DNA from: Strobilurus pachycystidiatus
Lineage: Eukaryota; Basidiomycota; Agaricomycetes; Agaricales; Physalacriaceae
Length of the DNA: 64,000 nt
Assembly (NCBI GenBank): GCA_019915135.1
Contig: JAHLMK010000014.1
Location: 1,178,001 to 1,242,000 of the forward strand
Direction: 5' to 3'
In this document: in pieces, positions 11,819-23,900 of the stretch
How positions within the stretch are numbered: position 1 is the first letter of the stretch
How the letters are laid out: each line of letters starts with the position of its first letter
The notes under the pieces: generated by a model
Told to the model about the DNA's origin: nothing
The model's input: the letters and a program-made list of their open reading frames with translations, nothing else
Databases searched by the model: none
Program-made: the position numbers and the translations under genes

Positions 11819-12668
11819 ATGCTGAGCTCAACGCTGCAGCCGCCCACCCTCTCGCTGTTCTCGTCCACGGGGTCTGATCCACTGGGTCTTTTCAGAATTG
11901 CAGTAGACGACACGCTCCGCGAAGATTCATGCGTCATCCTTCTCAACGACGCGTCCGGGAAGCCTTCCGAGTCCGAGTCTAGTAGTAATGCGAAGCTGCA
12001 GCTGATCTGTCCACCGGGAGGAACACTATCCAACACCGTGCTCCACATCCAGTCCCCCACCTTGCGGACCACATACATCCAGTCCGAAGGGGATCTGGGC
12101 ATCCGACACCCGTGGATACACCTCCAAGTACGCAATCTGGGCCGCCCATGGAGCTTCGAAGTCGGGCTGGTCGATCTCTCGGAGAGAAGGGGCACCGTGC
12201 GGTTCTCGACCTTCCAGGTGCGCCTCCGCGATTTTCGCAACGTTCTCGATCTCCAGCCAGATGAAGTTACTGTATCCCGTCCAAAAGCCCTTGAACTTGA
12301 GGGGAATGTTGAACTGATTGCACGCACAGACATCCCCCCGACTCCATCCCGGGCCATCCACTCCGCCCCTCCTCCACCTCCCTCTGTCCTTCCCCACTGC
12401 CAGACCATCCGCCTGGTGCACCATCTCAATCAACCTCCCCCGCATCTTACCTCACTTCTCAGACGCCTCCCTCGTGCACGGGCAAGAAGACGCCCCCCGG
12501 GCCCTCGTGCACCGTGACGGGCAAGAAGAAGGCGTGTATCTCGGTACCTACGCCTGCGTCTCCTACGTCAAGGTTCATGGGACCTGCCGCTTGAGAAGGA
12601 TCTGGTTCACCGAAGCAGGCCCTGATCAGGCCCGGGCGCTTCCTTGGGAATTAGAGCTGTATTCTTGA
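11819..12668 (+). CDS. CFAP20/Bug22-like (CFA20 domain, former DUF667) protein
   Basis: Exon 1 (11819-12217) and exon 2 (12330-12668) join across a 112-nt GT-AG intron in phase 0 to give a closed 245-codon frame. The order of motifs follows the CFA20 domain along its whole length: a beta-rich start (LSLFSSTGSDPLGLF, VILLND); TTYIQSEGDLGIRHPWIHLQ, equivalent to the TTYI...LGIK segment; WSFEVGLVDLSERRGTVRFSTFQ; then SAWCTISINLPRIL, YVKVHGTCRLRRIWF and the acidic end LPWELELY. Family knowledge: CFAP20/Bug22 is an inner-junction protein of ciliary doublet microtubules and also acts on tubulin modification; some non-ciliated organisms keep it. Dikarya lack cilia, so its role here is unknown. It has a longer N-terminal loop (Ser/Glu-rich, about residues 44-56) and is quite divergent. 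The unspliced frame also stays open through the intron, so an intron-retained form is possible. Confidence 0.8.
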
Positions 12669-12811
12669 TTGAGTTCCAGCCTTATACGCGTTCTGGCCCC
12701 TGGGTAGAGATGTTTAATTGGGGAAGCAGTACATTGTTGTCAGAACCACGCTTCGTGGCCCGGGTTCGTGGTTCGTCGTCTTCAAACTCACGATGTAAGC
12801 GTACATACACA

Positions 12812-14579
12812 TTAAAGTAGTATACATGGTATAGTCCGGTACAGTATTACTCTTTGTTCTTCGTACAATGAATCCAGTAAAGTATGCAAATCGTCAGTGC
12901 GAGGAGGCATAATACTCCGTGGGTCCGGTTCCGGTTCCGCGAGAGGCATCGTACACGTCGGAGGAGGAGGAGGGACTGTATAATCCTTGTAGTGGTATAA
13001 TCCGTCTAGGGGTCTGTCGACGCTACTATCAACGATAGATAGTTTTTGGAGAGGGTATGCAACGCACCGTGGTGGTAGCCCGTGGATAGCTGCTGCCTTC
13101 CGTGTAACCCCCCGAGTCTGAATATGTATACGAAGAGGTCGGCTCAGACGTGTATGATGAGTACGATAAGCTCGAGGGCGAGGACGAGTCAAAACGAAGG
13201 GACGGGTTCTGCTGTTGGCAGTATTGGGCTGGGGTGAGGAAGGTCCCAGGGATCGACGTCGGGGATTCGCTGTTCCTAGGGGTTTGGCTCCACGACGCGC
13301 CGTCCGGCGTCGTATACTGCCCAGAAACGAGCTGGGGATTTCGCGTGTATGTATCGAGCATGCGGCGGTGCCATTGAGGTAACGGGGCTGACGGAAGAAG
13401 AGTTCAGCTCATACCCATACTCTCCGAGATGGATGGATGATAAATTATAGATACTGACCGCTCGGCTGATGATGAAAATTGACCACAACGCGCCGGGGCT
13501 GGTTCAGCATATTCGAGATACCAGCCTCCGGGCCTTTGGTATCCACGGAAAGGGCCGAGCGAATCTTCCTGGCCGTTTGGATTTCTTCGCCCATACACCC
13601 TGCCAGGGACGATGAAGTCGACACTGGAAGGTAAGTAAGACGGGTGGGCGACGAATAAGTATACGGTACCCTTGTAAGTTGCACGCGGCTCCGATTGTGA
13701 TTCTCCTTCTGACTCGGACTCCTGCTTGAGTACGGCAGCAGAGTATCGTGGTATTGATGTAGGCATAGATCTGGACGGTGCAGGACGGGGTGGCGCATCA
13801 TCATCATCGTCCCGCTCCCGCTTGCGCTTGAGATCCGCTGCGCCGCCCAACACGCGATCTATGCTAGCCGGCGAGAAGCGCTCGAGCTGGTCCAAGTCTT
13901 CGTCGAGGATGCGGTCGAATTCGGGAATCCCGCTATCGTAGTCATCCAGCGCCCACTCGAACATCCGGGGTGATTCTGGGAGAGGGCCGGACTCCTCCCC
14001 GAGGTCGGGCGAGGGTGGGATCCCGCCGTGCATAGCGAACGGATTCAACCTGAACACGCCCATCATCGCGCGCATCCGCCCGCTGGCCTGCGTGGCGCGC
14101 AGTGGGACCTCAGTCGGAGGCGCAAGGGCATCGCCATCCTGGGATTCGCGGTCTGGGGCGGGAGTGCTCGCGGTGCATAATTGCAGCGCCTCGATGATGA
14201 ACGTCGGTGAGCCTGGCTCCTCCTTGACATCCGCCGGGCCCGGGGGTTTTGGGCGCGGCTTGGATTTGGAAGGCGTCGGTGGGGAAACGCGAAGAAGTGC
14301 GGGTGGCGGTTCGACGGGTGCTTGATGGGGGGAGGACGTGTGTTTCGGGGAAGCATCGCGCCAGCTGGGCAGAGCTGCGGCCAGCGACGACGAGGATGGG
14401 GATGAGAGCATAGGCGCGAGCGTGGTAGAACGCGAGGGCGGATACCAGCTGCTTCGGGCTGTCCATGGGACAGAGGTGGATTGCGGGATAAAGGTGTCCT
14501 CTGGCAGCGTCGATCTCGCGTAGTGTCGGTCATCAAACGACGCGGAAGGATGTGATGCACCCAGGACGTATTTCGGCAT
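12812..14579 (-). CDS. Pro/Ser-rich disordered protein, unknown function
   Basis: The ATG at 14579 opens a long low-complexity protein rich in Pro, Ser and acidic runs, with a basic patch (LKRKRERDDDDDAPP) that could be a nuclear signal. A compact motif FIVPGRVYGRRNPNGQEDSLGPFRGYQRPGGW follows near 13600. Introns are needed downstream: a likely donor at about 13458 and acceptor at 13388 lead to the Tyr/Ser-rich tail (about 13361-13060), and the exact 3' end is uncertain (13029 or 12812). In the stretch encoding PAPARC the best downstream frame would need one base fewer (near 13486), so either an unrecognised splice or a frameshift is present. I do not recognise a family. The start upstream of 14579 reads from a GTG and is not accepted. 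Confidence 0.55.
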
Positions 14580-16704
14580 TGCTGCCTGACCCACTGGTCA
14601 GTATCTGTGTGATATAGTTTTGGCGTAACCTACGCTGTTGCAACCGGTAGTCTGGGGAGAGAACTGCTATTCGCATCAGTGTTGGAAGCGACATTACCAG
14701 ATATAAACTACTGACCTTCAAGTGTAGGGGGAAGAGCGCGGCAAGACTAGGGCAGAGATTGGGGTGCGATGCGCTATCGGACTAGCTTCGCAGACGGGGA
14801 GATTGAAACCAGCGCATCGAATGCAGCATTTCATTCATTCGCAGGCAATGCCCCCATGAGATCACCGCAGGACTTCCCAGGGGGGCGTCCTCGTTCCACC
14901 CCCTTGGGCCCTTGAAGATTCATTCGAAGATTCACTGCAGCTCCATTTCCGGACGCTGCTTCGCCAAGGGATCCGCATGCCGTATCGGCCATCAGCGGAG
15001 CCTTAATCTCCAGTGCTCGGACTCGGAGCTCGCAACAAAGTCCGCGCTCAGCCCTTCTCCAAACGATCTTCAGGCTCCGAGGCGCGCACCGTGGACGCGT
15101 TTCTGGGAGCTGGTTATCCGAGGATGCATTGACATCCCCCCCGCTGGGCTGGCGTTCCTGCCAATACTCATTGATTCGTGATGGATGATTTACCCAAGTG
15201 CAGTGCGCTGATCAGATCGTGCATTCCAACACAAGATGGTGCTGGGATGACACGTCTCTCCACAAACAGACGCGTCAAATTGTCCAGGGGTCGCGCCCAC
15301 GCACGTCGGACGCGAAAACATGAAGCACGTCCGGAAGATGACTACTGCACACCGATACAACGGCGCCACATCTGACTTATGGCAGGTCGTACTTAGTATC
15401 AAGGGGGGATGAATGTTCGCGTTGGACGTCAGAATAGACAGCTCCCACCGGCACGCCACCACCCCCTCCGGCACTTCCTCCAAGTAGTACGCTGGAAGCG
15501 TCGTCGCGGAAATGATCTGGGTTTAGATGCGCCCTTTTCTGGTGCTTGTACCTACCTACCGCAGACAGACAAAGCTTCTCACCGGCGAGGCGTTTTAGTC
15601 CCGTTGCCTTGCCGTCCCATTCCGTGGGTTTAACAGGTCGCGGAAGAGGACAAAGCTCATCCGTAAGTAACAGACGCCGAGTACTCGTAAGACCGTATGT
15701 GTTCTAGGAAACGGCCCGAGTAACTCAGAGAATTCGATGGTTGCCCACGTAAGGCGCGAAAAAAACCACGGAAGCGCGTGGAGAGGGAAGGCGACGGGAG
15801 TCATGCATGCGGCGTGGGACGCAAACCACCCACGGACAGGCGTACACGACCAAGAACGAACGGAAAGACTCGGACTCGAATGGCGTAGTGTTAATCGAGC
15901 GCGTTCACGGCCCACGGGATTAGTTTCAGGAAGCAGTTCATCACCGGCACCGTGTATGAAAGCACCACACACATACTAGTAGTCTAAGTTGCCAGTGAAG
16001 GTGGGACCACGGGATGAGGAAAGGGCACATTGACGCCACGTTTGTGGTACTTGGGTGCGTCCCTGGAGGAGCGTGTGCTGGTTGAGGCCCTATCCTCATC
16101 TCGCGAAGCCTCAGCGGGGAAGATAGTATCGACCACATGTTTACCCACGCAGTTTCGGGAGCGAGATGATATCGAAACCCACGGAGCTCAGACCCCAAGG
16201 TGGCTTAGAATCAGAATCGAAAAAAACACAATGGCCCGGGCCCGGGCGCGAGTCCAAGTTCTAGTTGCGATCACAAGCCCAATGCGCGCTGGACCGTAGA
16301 TCATACTAGGAGGTCCGGGTCGTGAGATTAGACTCAGATATCGCGACGCGAGTGCCAGTGTATGAGGCTCGCTTTGGCTTTACCACGACGAGCAGATTTG
16401 GCCTCACGAGATAGGTGTCTTGGACTTCAGGGGAGCAAGACGCTCACCCGATCGCGAGTAGATAATAGACAATGACAATGAACTTAGGGATATCGATGTG
16501 CAGGGTCACGCTGAACGTCCGTCCCCCCACACGCCACCGGAAGCATTTCTCCAGTTCCGAGTTAAGAGGAGTCCACAGTAGATTTCCAATGAAGAGTGCG
16601 CTCGTACTTATTGATACAAGAATCGGGCCCGCGCCGGTAGTTTTAGCGATTATATTACATCAGTAGTTTTAAAAAGATTAGATCTAGAGAAGGAGGGGGG
16701 GGCG
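14580..16704. other. long intergenic stretch, no supported gene
   Basis: About 2.1 kb without a credible gene. Short open frames on both strands have no motif or splice logic. The part next to 14580 may hold 5' exons or the promoter of the minus-strand gene ending at 12812. No tRNA, inverted repeat or tandem array is evident. Confidence 0.5.
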
Positions 16705-17369
16705 CTAGCAGTTGCATCCGATGTACGCCTTGATGGCGTCGCGGCCGTGTTGTTGTGAGAGGCCGTAGCCCGCCACGTAGGCGTCGACCTCGTCGTCGGA
16801 TAGATCGTCGATGTTATCGACATTAAGGAGCGGAGGTAGGTTGTGCTGGTGTCAATCAGTTAAGGCTGGAGGGGAGGGGAGGGGAGGGTGGCTCACCGGA
16901 TCGTGGTCGGGGAAAGATCCGTCGAGGAAGGCCATTACGACATAAGGAACCGTACGGCCGTCACCGCGGTCTCGGTTGAGGAACTAGAGAGGTTGAAAGA
17001 AAAGATGAAAGAGGCGGTTTTGATGCAGAGATGGGTGCGGGCTCACTGAGCTGGACATCCGGCTTGCCCTGTCGCGGGCGGCGACCGTACCGCGAAGGAT
17101 AGGGACCTCGTTGTCGAGTAGGTAGTCAAAGACGGATCTGGTCGGTGAAGGTGCTACTGGGCGGCTACTTCAGTACGAAGGAAGAATAGCGCATGAGAAC
17201 GACGCACCGACTCCTTGCTCAAGTGAGCCACCGAGTCCCTCTTTCAGCTTCAACGCCTCCACGGTAGACTCTAATAATTTAAACGTTGAGGGAGGGACGC
17301 TTCGCTTTCAAAAAACTGACTGTTATGTATCTCCTTCGACGGGGTCTGATTTGAGAGTTCGGTGGCCAT
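16705..17369 (-). CDS. small five-exon protein, 148 aa, Cys-rich C-terminal tip
   Basis: Too finely split to appear as one open frame. The five exons are 17369-17321, 17270-17208, 17153-17047, 16983-16897 and 16845-16705, with introns of 50, 54, 63 and 51 nt, all GT-AG and phase-consistent. Together they give exactly 149 codons with stop. The protein begins MATELSNQTPSKEIHNK, has VFDYLLDNEVPILRGTVAARDRAS and RTVPYVVMAFLDGSFPDHDP, then an acidic helix VDNIDDLSDDEVDAYVAGYG, and ends IKAYIGCNC. There is no signal peptide or membrane segment. I do not recognise the family. The exact frame closure over five exons argues strongly for a real gene. The end is not a CaaX box, so it is not a mating pheromone precursor of the usual kind. 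Confidence 0.72.
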
Positions 17370-17669
17370 TGCGTGTTATAGGCAGGAGAAGGTGGAGGTC
17401 ATTAACAGAGAGCAGAATTGTAAATTAAGCCCGCTGCCACGCGAGCCACACGTGATGGTGTAGCTTGCCGAATTTGAAATGGACGACTGTTCCTGGCGAC
17501 CTCGCCAAGGCGTACTTATAGTCTCTTAGTAAGTTATCGAGAGCATGGTCAGTTCACAGCGCCATCATCGTATGGTTCCCCAACGTTCAGAGAGAGATTG
17601 ATCCAAATTATAGCCAAATACACATTTGCTATACGTTACGCTTGCCCATGAATAGAGAAATAAATGTAT

Positions 17670-18516
17670 TTAACAGAAGGTGATGGTAAGGCCAGCCTGC
17701 GTCCAGAGTGAGACATAGTCTCACAGCCACAAAGTCTTGCCACTCACGTTATCCTTGGTGCACTGGCGTTGCGCACCATAATCATCGGTCTTGTGGAACG
17801 CAGAGGTGGCAGGGCAGCTGGCGGAGGCGCCTGTCGAGAAAGGTTTTGTCAAAAACCCGAAGTTAAACTACGAAGACGATACGTACAGGAGGCACTTCCG
17901 GTGCAGCCGTTCGTGTAGGTGAAAGCGGTTTTGACATTGAAAGCATGCCTTGGGATCAGACGTTTAATGCGCTCGTCAGGTCTGGAAGCCAGAGGAAGAC
18001 GTACGGGGAGATCAGAGAGATATCAGTGCTGGAAACGCCGCCGTTGATGAGGGTGGTCTCGACGATGGAGCAGCCAGTGCCTTGGAAGCCGCATCCTGGA
18101 GGCAAAATCAATAAGAAGAAACATGATACAGGCGTCTGAGACTCCTGACCAGTATCGAGGTAGCTGCGAAAGCGAGTTTGTGAGAAGCTGAACGGATGAA
18201 AAAGAATGGTCGCGTACGCAATAACAGCAGAGAAGGGGCCGTTATGGGTGTAGGACGGTCCGTTCGACAAAGTCTGGAAGTTCTGGGAGATAATCGGCTA
18301 CATACAAACATTTCTAAGTGGTGCATGCAATGTGCGTTCTCGGGAAAGACGGACAGTACCACGGCCACAGCTAACAGGCTGGTATGAGCAAACATCGAGA
18401 TGTCAGAAATTGGATACGAACTTGTTGACGAATTTGATGGTGTGGCTTTCCGCGTTGACGGTGGCAGCACCGACAGCGAGGGCAGCGAGGACGACTTTAG
18501 ACAGGGAGGAGAACAT
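17670..18516 (-). CDS. small secreted glycopeptide-type protein
   Basis: Exon 1 starts at 18516 and encodes a signal peptide (MFSSLSKVVLAALAVGAATVNA) followed by SHTIKFVNK. Further exons at 18297-18218, 18163-18150 (a 14-nt microexon, YLDTG), 18095-18005, 17948-17887, 17830-17748 and 17696-17670 splice in phase to NGPSYTHNGPFSAVIAYLDTGGCGFQGTGCSIVETTL, STDISLISPHAFNV, YTNGCTGSASC, GASASCPATSAFHKTDDYGAQRQC and the terminal GLTITFC. This pattern (SHTIKFVN, HNGP, GC.....C, ITFC end) matches the Agaricomycete secreted proteins usually annotated as glycopeptide, which are abundant and of unknown function. With exon 1 ending at 18418 the model has 151 codons plus stop. A Cys normally following VNK may be supplied by a tiny exon between 18417 and 18298 that I could not fix. 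A decayed copy of the 3' part lies at 39797-40255. Confidence 0.8.
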
Positions 18517-18976
18517 GTTGTGAATGTTTTTGGTTCGCCAGAGATGATACCAGCTTTTATTCCCTTTCCCGCACAGGAGTGTGATATTGGCGCTTGTGCT
18601 AACACGCGTGGCACGACTATCATGAAACCGACGCATTTCGAAATCGAGAATGTAGCGTAGACTATCCCTGGAGGTTTGACTTGGCAAATCCTGTCGATAT
18701 TTCGTGATCTCGACATTATTGATTGGGAAGGTCGCGTGAATGGAAGGTATTCGTATGTGCGCATCAGCGCGTGAAGATGGGGGCGTGCCAGACGAAGCCC
18801 AGACACATGTGAGACTTGTGCGCGCCCGCCATATGCCGAACTGTTTCAGGTCATCATGCAGAATCAACAGATGTTAGAAGGTCGCGCGAAGGCAAAATAC
18901 AAGGAGGAGGTGACTCCTGACTTTTCAGAAAGACGTTTCCTCCGAGTCTTCAGTGGTTGACCGGATGAGAGTGTTA

Positions 18977-19297
18977 TCATTGACTACTTACCGTGCACAT
19001 AGTCATAGTACATACAACAGACATCGATCGCATTACACAGAGCTGTTCCAGTCTTCGAGCTTGGAGAAACCGCCCGATGTATTGGATGTGCCATGCCAGT
19101 GCCGGCCACAGAATCCAGATCGTTTCAGAGAAGGAGCGCGTAAGTGCCAAGAATATCAGCCACACCGCCAGTTGTCCGCCTGATGTCGCATCCAGAGCAT
19201 AAAGCGGAAGTGGCCAGACCGTAGATGAGTAAGAGAACGAGAAAAACGCTACAATTGTGGCCAAGGCCCAAGATGAAGGAGTCCGAGACACAAGCAC
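18977..19297 (-). CDS. possible membrane protein exon(s)
   Basis: The minus strand carries a hydrophobic frame with two or three candidate membrane helices (LATIVAFFSFSYSSTVWPL, LAVWLIFLAL, TIWILWPALAWHI). It probably continues upstream (to about 19380) and downstream through introns I cannot place. Support comes from the fact that this segment was duplicated together with the neighbouring glycopeptide gene (copy at 39797-39910). The real protein family is not recognised and the coordinates are only those of the most hydrophobic open stretch. Confidence 0.3.
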   Translation of the reverse strand: MLVSRTPSSWALATIVAFFSFSYSSTVWPLPLYALDATSGGQLAVWLIFLALTRSFSETIWILWPALAWHIQYIGRFLQARRLEQLCVMRSMSVVCTMTMCTVSSQ

Positions 19298-19694
19298 AAA
19301 ACCTGCAGAGTGGTGATACCCAGTAAAAGGCGAAAGAGAGTTTGACGTTGGACTACAGTCACACTTGAAGGGATAGATATATGTCGGGGTAAGTAGGGCG
19401 CAAAGATAGGCAAAGATCGTGAGCCCTGGACCTGGCCTGGCTGTTTATCGTAAGTTCGGAATTTGAGCGCTTGAGTTCCCGAAACCCGGGAGCAACAGTA
19501 CACCTCGGAGTCACTGACCCTCGAGTAGAAATGGACGTGAAAACTTGGGAACGTGTTATGACCGGAAGAAAGGAAGTAGCGATGTTTACTTCTGAGTCAT
19601 GGCGAACCTGAGTTTGTCGACCAAACAAAGGAGGTGCTCCTTTCTCACCATCAACTTGTCAATCGTCTATTCACGCGTCTTGCCTTCAATAACA

Positions 19695-20641
19695 ATGCTT
19701 GGGGCCTCTTTAGGCAGATCATCCGCCACGCAGTGCACCCAGATACTAGCGCGAGCGCGTCCCCCAGTCTCATCATCGTTTTCATGCACTCCATCGTCTT
19801 CCCGCCTAGCTTCGACCTTCTGCTTAAGGCCATGTCGGAACTCCCTCTCGACATCCTCTTCCTCGCGTGGAATGACGAGAAGACGTTATCAGACGCAAGT
19901 GATATCTCCACAACCTCCATCCTACCAGGCAGCGGGCCCTCCACCCAAGCCACGGAAGCCGAGAGGGACAATCGGTACGCTTTGTATAGTCCTCCACTTG
20001 AATGATACCGATATCTGACTCTGACCGCAGTGATGCTCTACGCACTTCCCGCCGTCCTGCTATATCAACTCGTCCACACGAAGTCAACATTCAACACCCT
20101 CTTCCTACCCCATGTCACAGGATCCTTCATGGTCGGCTACTACATATTCAACACGTACACCACCATCTGCCCAATATCCTCCGATGCAACGCCCCGCCGC
20201 GCCCTGGATCTTAATTCCTCCCCCTCAACCGAAGAATACTTTGCGGATCTCGCATCTCACGTCTGGACTGTCCGACGCCTGATAACATCCGACGAAATCT
20301 TGAAGCATCGTACGCGTACGAAGACCAAAAATCCGTCTACGGTAATTCTGCGTCTCAGCAGCATACCAGTGAAGGAGAGACATGCCGTGGAGAGGGCGGC
20401 TATCGAAAAGGTTCTTTGCATGTGCCGACGTGCGGATGGGTCGGAGATGAGGGAAGCGATGGTTGTTTTGCACGGCAGCGATAATAGTGAGACGCGTACG
20501 CCCCGTGTCAGTGCGTGGACGGTGCTGAAGGTTTGGTGGCTTGGTGTGAGGGCGTCGAGGGCCGTGCTCGTGGGATGTCTGGAGTTGGATATGCTCGCTG
20601 CAGGGATGCGGGAGCCTATGGAGTCGGCGATGGTCATGTAG
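19695..20641 (+). CDS. probable mitochondrial membrane protein, unknown function
   Basis: Exon 1 (19695-19974) and exon 2 (20031-20641) join over a 56-nt GT-AG intron to a closed frame of 296 codons. The N terminus is Arg/Ser-rich and lacks acids (MLGASLGRSSATQCTQILAR... up to YQTQ), typical of a mitochondrial presequence. A Pro-rich linker (PPKPRKPRGTI) precedes a hydrophobic helix VMLYALPAVLLYQLV, and a second one near SFMVGYYIFNTYTTI follows. The remainder is soluble and alpha-helical. No catalytic motif is seen. An upstream in-frame ATG at 19599 exists, but the shorter start gives the cleaner targeting sequence. Mitochondrial inner membrane location is inference from the presequence and helices. 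Confidence 0.65.
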
Positions 20642-20920
20642 ATTCCTGATCTCATTCGTTCTGAAGACTATTCTGGGATGAAGGGAAGCGACTGAAGCTC
20701 AAGTATACGTTGTATTGCTCAGTAGTTCTCGTCGAAGGCGCGTATAGTGTGAATTTGCTTGCCCTTGCGTTGCCTATCGGTCACTTACTACTTAGTGACT
20801 GCTTGCAATAAATTGGTTCTTCGGATCGGATTGATTTCTCAAGCTATGATAAAGGACCTACTTACGATGACAGAGTACAACGATACACCATAACCAATTA
20901 CATAAAGATACTACCCTGCT
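20642..20920. other. intergenic between convergent genes
   Basis: This is the shared 3' flank of the mitochondrial protein gene (plus) and the large minus-strand gene. Nothing distinctive is visible. Confidence 0.4.
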
Positions 20921-23900
20921 TTAGTTTCTCATGGCCTCCTCCAGACGTGCCTTCACCACAGTCTCGTAGCGGTGGAAGAGTTGACGACTTTTCTTGAACA
21001 ACTTTATCGACACTGTCCAGTCGGATTGACTTTGGGGCTTCTTTTCTCTCGTCAAATATCCCTCCACTTTTCTCTGATACCAACTTTCCGCGTTCACACT
21101 CCAATACCCAACGGCCAAGCCACTGGAATGCCAGCCGCTACGCTTGGGGAACCACGAAATGTCCGAGATCCCCTCATAGCAGTCCTTGACATGCTCGTTG
21201 TGAGTCTTGTATGTACCACAAATTATATCGATCTGATCGTCCGACAGCATCTCCTCCACCAGTATCTGCCCACTCTCCAACGTACTGTGCATCCCATAAC
21301 GCTCAAGGTAGCTAATCTCTGCCCCAAATGCCGTGGCAGAATCCCCGACATGCTCCATCGCCAGCCTCCATATCATCCCACCAGACATGAGCGCTGCCCG
21401 GAGCACCTCGTTACGTGAAAACAGCTTGGCGCGTCGGGCTACATATTGGTAATAATCTGTACCGGTCGGCTCGAATGAGAAACGACGCTGGGGAATGATC
21501 TCGCGCGGACTCGGCCTGGCGAGGGCACGAGGGTGGCGGTCCACCAGTAACGCGATCGAAAACCGGATGCCTCGAAGTGCCATCTGCAGTATAACCTTGT
21601 CTATATCCGCGTCAGAGGGGTCCCTCGGGAGGTGGCGCAGCATATACACGACGTCAACGGCGCGGGCAAGGATCAGACGATAGGGACTGGGCGGTCGACG
21701 AATGAACATCTGGTATGCTTGTCGCTCGGTTTGTCTTGGCCATGCCATCTTGGCTATTCCTAGCGCCTTGAGGTCGTGGCGAGACAGTGTGCGCGAGAGG
21801 TCTTCCCAGTCTGCCCAGGGGCGATGTCCCGCCGCCTCTGATCCCGAGTCCAGAATCCCATCCAGGAAGGATGCCACGAGGAGAAGGCCCTCTTCGTTGA
21901 TAACTTTCTGCTGGCTCATGCCGCCGCCACCGAAGCTGGTGGACAATAGCTTCTCGCAACGCACTAGTTGACCTTTTGGATCGAGGGCAGGAGTACTACT
22001 GATTGGTGGAGGTATCATGTATTGCGGAGGAACATGCAGACCGAATACATCCGAGAGGATCTCCTCTTTAGACATCGTCGGTGGGTGCCGGGTCTCGAGG
22101 CTGGTGGCGTTGACCGCAAGGAGGCCGTGCTGTCGGTCCGAGTCGACTTGTGTCCAGTCAACCCGGGCTCTCACGCCGCTACACGATTCGGGCAGCTCGC
22201 CTTCCTCGAGATCCAGTTCAAGGTCAGTGTGATTGCCTTCTGGGCTATCTCCCTCAAAGCTGAGAGGAGACACAGATTGCGATGAGTGCTCGCTGTCATC
22301 TACTACAATCTTCGGAAGCACAAATTCAGAATTATGTACATCTAGGGTGACAGGTTTCTTCGCTGTTTCCGCGGCAGTCTTGTCCTTGATCCTTTTCCGC
22401 GATTGCCCAAGGTCTTCGGAGAGATCCCATTCATCAAATGCAGCGCAGTAAACACGCTCCTCCGGATAGTACTCTGCCCACACTCTTCTCGCTTTATGCG
22501 CGCCTACTCTATGGCGCACTATACATCCAGACTGATCCAACTTCCACTGGAACACTGTCGACATAGTGTTCATAGCCCCCTTGTCTGCGAACCCTTGTCT
22601 CACAGCATTGATCAGCCTATCAACAAGCCCCAAAGCTGCCTGTTTCCACAGGAATTTTTCGCGACGAATGAAGAAGTCATCGATGGTCTCTTTCGGGAGA
22701 GGCGCAAACTTTGTATCAGGAGTCGTGATTTGAAGTTGCAAACTCGGTCGGAAAGCGACAGTGTCGAGACGCATTGGATTGGCACCGTCCTCGGTCAGAG
22801 CTTTGGTCTCGTACAGAAAGTCCCTGACCATGTCTTTAGTAAAGCCGTAGCGCGTGACGAGGAACGCATGTCTCGGTACTACTACATGCGTCTTGACACG
22901 CGTACCCCACCAAAACCAGACCGGTATATTGCCCTGCTCATAGGCCAGCAAGCCATGCATGAGGTCGCAGTCGCAGATGTTAACGAACATACCCTGACGC
23001 GGTATGGATCTGAAACAGTCTCCCTTTCCATAGCCATCGGGATGTTGGGCGGTGTGGTAGCCAGTGCCTGGGAGAAACAACCATGACTCCTGGATGTCTT
23101 GGATCAGACCGTCATGGTGGATCTCATCATGGATGGTAATGGACAGCAGTTTTGCAACCGCTGGTACGAGTTGGATCGTAAAATAGAGGTAACTAATCTC
23201 TGCCCCAAGGAGCACAAACGCGTAACGTGCATTAACGAGTCGTTTGATAAGGAGGTCGCGATCAGGATGTAACTCGTTGTACCGCAAAGAGCTCGGGGTG
23301 GGTGCATGCAGGTGCTGCTCAGTGAGGGATTCGGGTAAGACGCGTAGAAGGATGCCACGGAGACCGGTGAGTGTATATTCGAGTGCTACCCAGTGGACGG
23401 AAAGCTCGGAATCAAGTTTCCACTGTTCAGATGGCAGTTGCTCGACGCGAACAAAATACTTCTCAGCGAAGACCGGGCCAAAGAGAGGATCGTCGAAACA
23501 TGCTCGATAGGGATTCACCGGGATGAAGCCAAGGTACGGCCGTGCGTTCTCAGACCAGTTCGTCCCCACACAGAGATATGGATCCATGAGCTCTGACTTT
23601 TCGTCTTGAGACGGGGGAGCTCCTGGAATTTGAGCAATAGCGTCCCCATTGAGGATACAGTAGGAGTGCTCGAGGCGATTGATGCGAAAGCAGCGTCGCG
23701 GCGAGCTATTGAAATGATTTAGCTGACAATTCCCCAAGTCAGGACTGGAAAACATACGTTGTTTTCATATGCTCACGGAGCTGCTCCCTGAATCGACGAT
23801 GTGATACTCTGTAGCGGTGTATCTCAGAGGACCTGGTAGCAGTGGCAGGGGCTCCTGAGCCCACGGCTCTGGAGGAGCGCTTCGGGTGGTCCTTGTAGTT

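Noticed and set aside
16705..17369. Mating pheromone precursor
   Set aside because: The small gene ends in GCNC, not a CaaX box, and no receptor gene is nearby.
19634..20005. 123-codon frame starting at 19634
   Set aside because: It overlaps the mitochondrial-type exon 1 in another frame; only the 19695 frame joins in phase to exon 2.
22403..23086. 227-codon open frame on the plus strand
   Set aside because: It is antisense to the long coding exon of the minus-strand gene 24018-20921, has no start context or domain, and its openness follows from the codon bias of the sense strand.
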